A model generated the notes under the pieces. That model saw only the letters and a program-made list of their open reading frames with translations. It was not told the DNA's origin and did no database searches. Positions 8,675 to 14,961 of a stretch of 33,390 nt of DNA are shown piece after piece. Each line of letters starts with the position of its first letter. Position 1 is the first letter of the stretch. Location of the stretch: assembly GCA_937138345.1 (NCBI GenBank), contig CAKZOW010000045.1, forward strand, positions 1 to 33,390, read 5' to 3'. The stretch comes from an uncultured archaeon. Lineage in GTDB: Archaea > Nanobdellota > Nanobdellia > Woesearchaeales > UBA583. The translations under genes and the position numbers were made by a program.

Positions 8675-9334
8675 ATGAGACAACATAAAAAAGCTGGGGT
8701 TGGTAAAGCTGTAAAAAGCTATTATATTACTGCTGTTTTAATTGTATTTTTTTTAGGATTTCTTCTAGGTTGGTTTTACAATGATTCATCATTAGATGAG
8801 ACAAAGCTTCTTTTAGAAGAGAGTCAGTTAAATATTGATAGTTTTAATTATGCTCTTTTATTTTCAGAAGAATTAAATGTTTCTATGTGTAATTTAGAGA
8901 TGATTGATTATATGGAGGATATTTTATTTAAAACAGGACAGGAATTAATTTCGCTGGAAGAAACATCAAATGATTTCTCAGAAGAATATTCCTTATTAAA
9001 ACAAAAACATAATATTAACCAGGTTTTATTTTACACTTATTATAGAGATTATTATTTTGGTTGTGAGGATTCAGAAGATATGATTTTATTTTTCTTTAAT
9101 AGCTCAGAACTCGATGATTCAAATAATCAAGGTGAAATATTAAATTCTATTGTTGAGCAATATGATGTTAGGGTTCTTGCTATGGATTATGATTATACGG
9201 AGAGGTTAGATTTTTTTTATGATTTCTATGATACTCAGAGTCTTCCAACATTAGTTATTAATTATGATGAAGTGAGGAGTGGTTTTGTTTCTTATGATGA
9301 ACTTGAGACAATTCTTTTAGCATATGATGAATAA
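8675..9334 (+). CDS. Membrane-anchored thioredoxin-fold-like protein (paralog of 6697-7377)
   Basis: 219 residues: a basic N-terminus, one membrane anchor (about 17-36), then an acidic extracytoplasmic region. Cysteines C72 and C130 and proline P191 sit at almost the same spacing as C70, C131 and P194 in the paralog at 6697. The C-terminal 85 residues read as a thioredoxin-like fold: strand MILFFFNSS, a NNQG..L helix start lacking CxxC, strand VRVLAMDYD, then SLPTLVIN with the cis-Pro position, and a closing helix. Redox catalysis is unlikely without CxxC. It lies 5 bases after the glycosyltransferase and overlaps the next gene by 11 bases, so it belongs to the pan operon. A chaperone or scaffold for envelope-polymer enzymes is a guess. 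Confidence 0.75.
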   Translation: MRQHKKAGVGKAVKSYYITAVLIVFFLGFLLGWFYNDSSLDETKLLLEESQLNIDSFNYALLFSEELNVSMCNLEMIDYMEDILFKTGQELISLEETSNDFSEEYSLLKQKHNINQVLFYTYYRDYYFGCEDSEDMILFFFNSSELDDSNNQGEILNSIVEQYDVRVLAMDYDYTERLDFFYDFYDTQSLPTLVINYDEVRSGFVSYDELETILLAYDE

Positions 9335-10907
9335 ATATAGTTTTGAATCTTATCTTGTATTTTTTGTTTTTAATTTTATATTGAGTATCTTTTTCAAATT
9401 ATTTTTTATTGATTCTTTTTCAGCTATTTTTTTGAGTTCATTATTTGAATTTTCTTTTTTATCTTTACTTTTATCTTTTGCTTTTTTAGTACATTTACCA
9501 AAAAAATTTTTTTCATTTTTTGTTTATCTTTCTATATGGATCTTCTATTTACAAAGTTATTTTATGCTTGATTTAATTGAGAGAAAAGATTCTCTTTTTG
9601 CATTAAATCTCGATGTAATGATTTTTTTTTTCATTGAAATTTTACCAATTTCCTTTTTGATTTTATGTATTTTTATTATTATTGCTTTAATTTATTTAAG
9701 AAAAAAATATGTATTTTCTTTTTTACTTAAAAAAAGAGTTAAAGTAACTTTTGCATTAGTTTGTTTTCTTTTATGTTTTTCATTACCTGCAATATTTTCC
9801 CATTCTTTTTCTAATCTTTATGTTAATACAGCATCTTCTCTTAAAAATTCACTATTATATGAAGAGATTACATTTAATTCTTCGATATCTTCTTTCCCTT
9901 ATGAGCAAAACCAAGAGCAGATAATCTCATTTCCTAAAGAGAAAGTTTTTGTTTTTGTAATGGAAGGGGTTGATGTTGAAGACGTTTCTTCTCAGAGATA
10001 TTCGGGAGATATTTTAGATATCTTAGAACCTCACTTACATACATATTCTCAATATTATACTCAAAATCAAGATAGTAGGACTTCTTTGATGAGTTTATTT
10101 TCAGGAACTTTTATTCCTTATGAAGCATATTTGCATAATTATGATTATGTTTATGGTCATGTATTTGATCAATATTCTTTACAGGATTATTTTTTAGAGC
10201 AACAATATTCTACACAGTATTTTATCTCTGCAATGGAGCTTCCAGTTATTGGTGAGAGATATAATTGGAGCTCATCTACTACTTTAGAAGAATTCCCCTC
10301 AAAAGATTTTACTTGTATTCACCAATTAGCATATCAAAGAGCATGTGAAGATGAGGCTTTATTATGGGACGTTCTTAGTTCATTATCTTCAGAAGATAAT
10401 TCATTTATTTTTCAGGAAGGAGTTTATGGCCACGGAACTGATTTTTACAAAATGGAAGGGGTGTCATCTTATTATTATTATAGTGAATATCTTAAAAAAA
10501 TATTTTTTTATTTAGAAGATCATTCTCTTTTAGATGACGTTAGAATTGTTGTTGTATCTGATCATGGAAGTAAAGATAGGTTTTCAATGAAATCTATTGA
10601 AGGATACCATATTCCTCTCTATATTTATGATACTTCGTATACTAAATCAATTATAGATGAGAGATATTCTCATTTGGACTTCTTTGAGTTGCTTTTAGGA
10701 ATTCCTGTAGGGTCAAGAGATGAAATGTTTATTGTTGGAAGTACAATGTCACATATCGTTGCTTATTTTGGAGAGGACGGAGATTCATTTATGAATTATG
10801 GTAGGGTGCCATATATTTTTGATCAAAATATCAATGCTTCATTTTCAGAATTAGAAAATATTTTCTCTTCTTTTAAGAATTATCAAAGAGATTATTTTAG
10901 AGAATAA
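9324..10907 (+). CDS. LtaS-like/sulfatase-superfamily membrane phosphotransferase
   Basis: 527 residues: about five N-terminal membrane segments (10-160), then an extracytoplasmic alkaline-phosphatase-superfamily domain. Metal and nucleophile positions can be matched to lipoteichoic acid synthase: E214 in VFVFVMEG (LtaS also uses Glu here), T253 in QDSRTSLMSLFSG as likely nucleophile, H370 in YGHGTDF, and D413-H414 in VVVSDHGS. Relatives transfer phosphoglycerol or phosphoethanolamine, or cleave sulfate esters, on the outer face of the membrane. With the neighbouring processive glycosyltransferase this suggests synthesis or decoration of an envelope polymer. It is the last gene of the apparent pan operon. 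Start ATGATG at 9324; Met2 at 9327 is equally possible. The donor group is unknown. Confidence 0.8.
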   Translation: MMNKYSFESYLVFFVFNFILSIFFKLFFIDSFSAIFLSSLFEFSFLSLLLSFAFLVHLPKKFFSFFVYLSIWIFYLQSYFMLDLIERKDSLFALNLDVMIFFFIEILPISFLILCIFIIIALIYLRKKYVFSFLLKKRVKVTFALVCFLLCFSLPAIFSHSFSNLYVNTASSLKNSLLYEEITFNSSISSFPYEQNQEQIISFPKEKVFVFVMEGVDVEDVSSQRYSGDILDILEPHLHTYSQYYTQNQDSRTSLMSLFSGTFIPYEAYLHNYDYVYGHVFDQYSLQDYFLEQQYSTQYFISAMELPVIGERYNWSSSTTLEEFPSKDFTCIHQLAYQRACEDEALLWDVLSSLSSEDNSFIFQEGVYGHGTDFYKMEGVSSYYYYSEYLKKIFFYLEDHSLLDDVRIVVVSDHGSKDRFSMKSIEGYHIPLYIYDTSYTKSIIDERYSHLDFFELLLGIPVGSRDEMFIVGSTMSHIVAYFGEDGDSFMNYGRVPYIFDQNINASFSELENIFSSFKNYQRDYFRE

Positions 10908-10965
10908 ACTTGTGAATTTCTATTAACAGTTGCTTTTTTAAATAATAAATCATTGACTCTTTTAG

Positions 10966-11130
10966 TTCAGGTTCAACGGTAACACTTGGAGATATATGAT
11001 CTTGCTAAACCGTAAACGAATCATAATTCCATGTCAATTATTGACCTCTGATATGATTTTCTGTTTCTAATTTATTAACTTTAAGTTTGATTAGCTCCAA
11101 GTACCTGGACATCTAGATGATTATTTTTCT
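10966..11130 (+). ncRNA. Candidate structured RNA upstream of rtcB
   Basis: This stretch looks less AT-rich than its flanks and folds into nested stems. CAGGT (10968-10972) pairs with ACCTG (11103-11107); after an 11-nt bulge ACTTGGAG (10984-10991) pairs perfectly with CTCCAAGT (11095-11102). Inside are TATGAT/ATCATA (10995-11000/11020-11025), GTCAA/TTGAC (11033-11037/11041-11045) and CTAAT/ATTAG (11067-11071/11090-11094), making a multibranch loop. CATCTAGATG (11110-11119) plus a T-run resembles a terminator. A TATA-like TTTTTTAAATAAT (10933-10945) predicts a start near 10966, at the foot of the outer stem. It matches no RNA family I know, and no tRNA arm set fits. Strand is chosen from the TATA and T-run. 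Confidence 0.5.
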
Positions 11131-11168
11131 TTGCAAATATTAATAAGTTTTCAATTATTTGATTTTTT

Positions 11169-12323
11169 ATGAAAAAAGTTACAAATTTTGCTCTTAATTT
11201 AGATGATGAAACTAAGAGACAATTTGATTTATGTTCTTCTCAATCTTATGTAACTTCTGCATCTCTTATGCCTGATGCACATAGTGGTTATGTTGCACCA
11301 ATTGGGTCAGTTTTACAGACTAAAACTACTTTAGTTCCTGCATGGATTGGATATGATATAGGATGTGGTATGATTGCATGTAAATTTTCTCAGAAAGATA
11401 TTATCTCTCATGTAAGAAAACACAGTAAAGAGATCTTTGAAAAAGTAAATTCTATTATTCCTATGGGAAAGGGTTCAATTGGAGTCCATGGGGATGTTTC
11501 TGACGAGATAAAAGGAAAGTTTAGGGATTTAGTTCAACGCTATAAAAAAGTACCACACAATACTTCTCTTTTTAATTTTATTAATACTCAAGCACAAGCA
11601 CATTTAGGTTCTTTAGGCTCAGGAAATCATTTTATTGAATTGGGGATGAGAAAGGATGCTCCAGAAGATGAATTGTGGTTGATTGTCCATTCTGGTTCAA
11701 GAGGAGTTGGACATAAAGTTGCAACAGAGTATATGAAAAAAGCATCGGGAAGTAATGATGACTTTGAAAAAACAGCAGAATTTGACATATCAACTCGAGA
11801 AGGGGAAGAATATTATCATGTTGTAGATTTTGGTCAAGAATTTGCCTTACTTAATAGACTTGAGATGGCAATTCGTGTAAGGGATGTATTGAGGAAGGTT
11901 TTAGGTTTTAAAGATTTATCTTTTGAGTTGTTTTGTAATAAAAATCATAATTTTGTAGAAAAACACGAGGGTTTTTTTGTTCATAGAAAAGGAGCAACTC
12001 CTGCAAAAAAAGGAGAACTAGGAGTTATTCCCGCTAATATGAGAGACGGTTGTTTTTTAGTTAAAGGTCTTGGTAATAAAGATTTTTTAGAGAGTTCATC
12101 TCATGGAGCAGGTAGGATTTTGAGTAGAGGAGAAGCAAAAAAAGTTGTGGCGCTTGAAGAGTTTGAGGAGACCATGAAGGGAATTGTGGGTACAGTATCT
12201 GAGAAAACATTAGATGAGAGTCCTTTTGTGTATAAAAATATCTACGATGTAATGGAAAAGCAAAAAGCATCTGTTGAAGTAATATGTCAGATTGTTCCTT
12301 TAATTAATTGGAAGGGAAATTAA
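11169..12323 (+). CDS. rtcB: RtcB-family RNA ligase, short form
   Basis: RtcB joins 2',3'-cyclic phosphate and 5'-OH RNA ends using GTP and Mn, as in archaeal tRNA splicing. Metal and guanylate ligands are present: D63 and C66 in GYDIGCGM, H154 in GSGNHFIELG, H174 in VHSGSRGVGH, H260 in NKNHNF, and H312 in SSSHGAGR, the GMP-accepting His. At 384 residues it is about the length of E. coli RtcB (408) and well short of typical archaeal RtcB (about 480); N-terminal PDAHSGY replaces the usual PDxHxGxG region. It may therefore be a bacterial-type or RtcB2-like paralog, and whether it does tRNA splicing is open. It follows the candidate RNA at 10966. GGGA/TCCC just after the stop may form a weak hairpin. 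Confidence 0.88.
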   Translation: MKKVTNFALNLDDETKRQFDLCSSQSYVTSASLMPDAHSGYVAPIGSVLQTKTTLVPAWIGYDIGCGMIACKFSQKDIISHVRKHSKEIFEKVNSIIPMGKGSIGVHGDVSDEIKGKFRDLVQRYKKVPHNTSLFNFINTQAQAHLGSLGSGNHFIELGMRKDAPEDELWLIVHSGSRGVGHKVATEYMKKASGSNDDFEKTAEFDISTREGEEYYHVVDFGQEFALLNRLEMAIRVRDVLRKVLGFKDLSFELFCNKNHNFVEKHEGFFVHRKGATPAKKGELGVIPANMRDGCFLVKGLGNKDFLESSSHGAGRILSRGEAKKVVALEEFEETMKGIVGTVSEKTLDESPFVYKNIYDVMEKQKASVEVICQIVPLINWKGN

Positions 12324-12366
12324 GGGAGAATTTTTTATCCCCCTGAAGGTATTATGGAGATAATTA

Positions 12367-12374
12367 TTTAAATT
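12367..12374 (+). promoter_or_regulatory. TATA box of SemiSWEET gene
   Basis: TTTAAATT is centred 24 nt before the ATG at 12394, the spacing expected for a leaderless archaeal mRNA. Confidence 0.55.
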
Positions 12375-12393
12375 GAAACTTTTATGATATATT

Positions 12394-12735
12394 ATGGGTT
12401 TCTTTAGTAAAGCTTTACATCATCAACATGTACGTAAAAGAGTACATAAAAATTTAGAGACATATCCTCATCCTGATAAATTTAAATATTATTTGGATAA
12501 AGTTATTTATATAGTTGGGTTATTAACTCCTATTTTAACACTCCCTCAAGTTTATTCCATTTATGCACATGGTAGTGCGGAAGGAGTTTCTCTTCTTTCT
12601 TGGAGTTATTATTCCATTGCTGCTATAATTTGGATATTATATGGGGTAGTTCATAAAGAGAAACCAATAATACTAACTTATTCTTTTATGTTTATTGTAG
12701 ATATATTAATTGTAATTGGTGTTTTATTATATTAA
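12394..12735 (+). CDS. SemiSWEET/PQ-loop sugar transporter-like protein
   Basis: 113 residues: a basic, His-rich N-terminal tail (about 1-35), then three membrane helices. The first helix carries the PQ-loop signature (TPILTLPQVYSIYAHGSAEG) followed by VSLLSWSYY, the pattern of prokaryotic SemiSWEETs, which dimerise to make one sugar facilitator. SemiSWEETs are usually 85-100 residues, so the tail is extra. The gene has its own TATA box and is convergent with GMP reductase. The stop lies in a short palindrome (ATATTAATAT) and a strong hairpin follows at 12743. Substrate unknown. Confidence 0.85.
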   Translation: MGFFSKALHHQHVRKRVHKNLETYPHPDKFKYYLDKVIYIVGLLTPILTLPQVYSIYAHGSAEGVSLLSWSYYSIAAIIWILYGVVHKEKPIILTYSFMFIVDILIVIGVLLY

Positions 12736-12742
12736 TATGAAA

Positions 12743-12760
12743 AAGGAGATCGTTCTCCTT
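12743..12760. terminator. Hairpin between convergent genes
   Basis: AAGGAGA and TCTCCTT form a perfect 7-bp stem with a TCGT loop, 8 nt after the SemiSWEET stop and ahead of the convergent guaC end. No long T-run follows, so it may mark an mRNA 3' end more than act as a classic intrinsic terminator. Confidence 0.55.
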
Positions 12761-12772
12761 GATCGTACTTAA

Positions 12773-12791
12773 CAATAATTAGTAATTATTG
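12773..12791 (-). terminator. Palindrome spanning the guaC stop codon
   Basis: CAATAATTA and TAATTATTG are a perfect inverted repeat around one central base, and the guaC TAA lies within it. It is one of several hairpins in this window that include the stop codon. Confidence 0.45.
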
Positions 12792-13865
12792 ATTATTTGA
12801 TTCAGTATCAAATCTTTCGTTAGATGTGTTTAGTTGTCTACTTACTCTTACAAATGTTGCTCTTTTTGTGAATTCTTTAATTTTTTTTGCTCCAATATAT
12901 GTTCCTGTTGATCTTAGTGCTCCAAATAAATCTTGAATAAAATCATGAATAGATCCTTTATGTGGCCTTAGTGTGTATCTTCCTTCCGATGCTCTATGTG
13001 AATCTTTTTTCCCATAGAAATCAATCATTGCTTTATTTGAAGATGATCCAAAGTATTCTTTGTATTTTTTACCATTTTTTTCAATAGTTTCTCCTCCTGA
13101 TTCTTCAAAGCCTGAGAACATTGAACCAAACATATTAAAATCAGCACCTGCGCAGTAGGCTTTAGCAACACAGGAGGGATGTACTTGTCCTCCATCTGCA
13201 ATGATGAGGCCACATCCTTGGGCATTTGAAATACCATGAGCTGCATCTGCACATTCAATTACTGCTGAGAGTTGTGGATATCCAACACCTGTCATTCTTC
13301 TAGTTGTACATGCTGAACCAGGTCCAATTCCAACTTTTACGATATCAGCACCATTTAAAATTAGCTCTTCAGTCATTTCATTTGATACTACATTTCCTGC
13401 AATGATGATATGTTCAGGACATTTTTTTCTCACATCTCTTATCGTTTCTGCAAATTTTTCTAGGTATCCATTAGGAACGTCTAAGCAAATAAATGAAAAA
13501 TTATTAATGAGATTTTTTTCAATCATTATATCTAGAAGTTCTAGATCTTTCTCTCTCATTCCAATTGAAAACCCTACATAATCAGGATTATTATATGTTT
13601 TGAAAAACTCTTCATATTGTTCTACTGTATAATATTTATGTAAAATCGTAATTAATTTGTACTCTGAAAGTAATTTAGCTAGTTCAAATGTTCCACAAGT
13701 AGCCATATTTGCAGTCATAATTGGAACTCCTTTCCATTTTTTAGGGGAGTGGTAGAATGTAAACTCTCTTTCTAATTCAACATCTTTTCTTGATACGAGT
13801 GTTGATCTTTTTGGTTTAAGTAAAACATCTTGATAATCTAGTTTAATATCTTCTTCAATTCTCAT
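12786..13865 (-). CDS. guaC: GMP reductase (E. coli GuaC type)
   Basis: GMP reductase converts GMP to IMP with NADPH and ammonia release, a purine salvage step. The 359-residue TIM-barrel protein is collinear with E. coli GuaC from its first residues (MRIEEDIKLDYQDVLLKPKR). The catalytic loop GIGPGSACTTRRMTGVGYPQ has the active-site Cys, followed by LSAVIECADAAHG and FEESGG. It lacks CBS domains, and the TGVGYPQ loop distinguishes it from IMP dehydrogenase. One difference is ANMAT where the E. coli enzyme has ANMDT. Because the type is common in gammaproteobacteria and eukaryotes, acquisition by transfer is plausible. A possible minus-strand TATA (GTTATATT, about 13881-13888) lies about 19 nt upstream; otherwise I see nothing in 13866-14028. 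Confidence 0.93.
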   Translation of the reverse strand: MRIEEDIKLDYQDVLLKPKRSTLVSRKDVELEREFTFYHSPKKWKGVPIMTANMATCGTFELAKLLSEYKLITILHKYYTVEQYEEFFKTYNNPDYVGFSIGMREKDLELLDIMIEKNLINNFSFICLDVPNGYLEKFAETIRDVRKKCPEHIIIAGNVVSNEMTEELILNGADIVKVGIGPGSACTTRRMTGVGYPQLSAVIECADAAHGISNAQGCGLIIADGGQVHPSCVAKAYCAGADFNMFGSMFSGFEESGGETIEKNGKKYKEYFGSSSNKAMIDFYGKKDSHRASEGRYTLRPHKGSIHDFIQDLFGALRSTGTYIGAKKIKEFTKRATFVRVSRQLNTSNERFDTESNNQ

Positions 13866-14028
13866 TTTTCTTTATTGGAATATAACATGAAAGGTTGATT
13901 GTTAGTCACATCCTTCATTTTTTGTCACCTGAAATATGGGTTTTTTAAGATTTATAATAATTTTGGTTATTATTTTAAATTTCGTTTTGAAGAAACTTTT
14001 TCAAGAAATGTATTTACATAATTAGTAT

Positions 14029-14643
14029 TTACTTTGATTTAATCAATGATTCAGGAATTTTAATCTCAACATCACATCTTTGAATAAAACTGAGCTTATC
14101 TATTAGATTTCTACTTTCTTCTGTTGGTGAGATATAACAAATTGATTTACTTTTCAGATCTTTTACAAGTAAAGAGTGAGATACTTCTTTTTTAAATATT
14201 TTTCCAAATAAACTATATTTGGCAATGGAAGGCTCAAATTCATTTCTTTGATATACACTAATATTTTCGTTTTCATACACATTTTCTGCTTGATTTGTAT
14301 GGTTATACCATTGTGTCGGAAGTAAAAATGCACCATAAAACATCAAGGAACCTAATTTTTCAATAGGTTTATATTTTTTCACTCTATCTATATGTCTATA
14401 TTCGGCTTCTTTTAACTTTTTTTTATATTCGCTCGAATTCATGCCTATACTTTCTGATTTTTCAGAACTTTTATTAATCATATAATCGTTATCTTTTTTT
14501 AATCTTTCTATATCATTACTTAAAGTTTTATTTTGAAACTTATTTATAGACTTATATACAACAGTACCTATAATAAATGCAACAGGGTTAAATAGAAATG
14601 CTCCTGAAACCAGAGAATAATATATTTTTTTTTCTAAATCCAT
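14029..14643 (-). CDS. Hypothetical protein with two hydrophobic segments
   Basis: 204 residues from the chosen start; family not recognised. A first hydrophobic stretch (about 8-30, YYSLVSGAFLFNPVAFIIGT) is followed by a long Lys/Glu/Ser-rich probably coiled region, then a second, shorter hydrophobic stretch (LGSLMFYGAFLLP) and a C-terminal domain with predicted strands. An upstream in-frame ATG at 14667 adds eight residues, but the TATA box (TTTATATG on the minus strand, 14665-14672) overlaps that codon and is centred 26 nt before the ATG at 14643, so 14643 is the likely leaderless start. It lies downstream of the secretion ATPase but has its own promoter. Function unknown. Confidence 0.6.
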   Translation of the reverse strand: MDLEKKIYYSLVSGAFLFNPVAFIIGTVVYKSINKFQNKTLSNDIERLKKDNDYMINKSSEKSESIGMNSSEYKKKLKEAEYRHIDRVKKYKPIEKLGSLMFYGAFLLPTQWYNHTNQAENVYENENISVYQRNEFEPSIAKYSLFGKIFKKEVSHSLLVKDLKSKSICYISPTEESRNLIDKLSFIQRCDVEIKIPESLIKSK

Positions 14644-14664
14644 ATATGTAATATTTATTTCGAA

Positions 14665-14672
14665 CATATAAA
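14665..14672 (-). promoter_or_regulatory. TATA box that sets the start of the 14643 gene
   Basis: Minus-strand TTTATATG, centred 26 nt from the ATG at 14643, overlaps the alternative ATG at 14667 and argues against it. Confidence 0.55.
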
Positions 14673-14718
14673 CTTTAGGGTAGTAATTTTATTTTTGCTT
14701 TTTAGAATATTTTTTACA

Positions 14719-14742
14719 CCAAAAATTCAAATGAATTTTTGG
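14719..14742 (-). terminator. Strong hairpin after the tandem 3'-end copies
   Basis: CCAAAAATTCA and TGAATTTTTGG form a perfect 11-bp inverted repeat around two central bases. It lies beyond the last decayed copy of the ATPase 3' end and ahead of the next minus-strand promoter, so it may be the final terminator of that transcript. Confidence 0.55.
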
Positions 14743-14757
14743 TCGAGATTTATAGAG

Positions 14758-14961
14758 TTACTTTTTCTGTTCGAAAAAGTCTCTACTATAATTCTCATAC
14801 ATAACAATTTTGTTCCAAAATTCTTAGTCGACTCTTATTCTTAATTTTTTTCTTCGAAAAAATTCCTAGAATAAGATTCATATTCAACAATCAGAGATTC
14901 TTGATCGAAATTTATGCTTCATTATTTTTCTTCGAAAAATTGCTTTGCATAACTTTCATAC
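14758..14961 (-). repeat. Three tandem copies of the secretion-ATPase 3' end (about 82-bp period)
   Basis: The gene's own end reads Y-E-S-Y-A-K-Q-F-F-E-E-K-stop (stop 14922-14924). Downstream on the minus strand are two decayed copies in the intergenic DNA: Y-E-S-Y-S-R-N-F-F-E-E-K-N-stop (stop 14841-14843) and Y-E-N-Y-S-R-D-F-F-E-Q-K-K-stop (stop 14758-14760). Stops are 81 and 83 bases apart. Similarity continues past each stop (TCGATCAAGAATC, TCGACTAAGAATT, TCGACCAAAAATT). Each copy keeps a hairpin around TTTTTCGAA: stems ATTTTTC/GAAAAAT, ATTTTTTC/GAAAAAA.T and ACTTTTTC/GAAAAAGT, with a compensating T-A to C-G change in the last. Confidence 0.7.

Noticed and set aside
9324-10907. Plain sulfatase or alkaline phosphatase.
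   Set aside because: Glu214 in place of the usual first Asp and five N-terminal membrane helices fit LtaS-like transferases better, though the donor is unproven.
10958-11020. Possible tRNA: TTCAACGGTAAC resembles a D-arm and GGTTCAA a T-loop.
   Set aside because: No set of acceptor, anticodon and T-arms of the right sizes can be formed; the ACTTGGAG/CTCCAAGT stem lacks an adjacent 5-7-5 T-arm.
10966-11060. C/D box guide RNA (ATGAT and CTGA-like boxes).
   Set aside because: The C box consensus RTGATGA and a properly spaced D box are not both present.
14644-14667. ATG at 14667 as start of the small membrane protein.
   Set aside because: It overlaps the TATA box that fits the ATG at 14643.
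14719-14961. CRISPR-like array.
   Set aside because: Only three imperfect copies, with no conserved repeat/spacer division; the copies are of a gene 3' end.
14029-14961. Integrated element bounded by the repeated ATPase 3' ends.
   Set aside because: No integrase or foreign genes lie between the copies; spacing is only about 82 bp.
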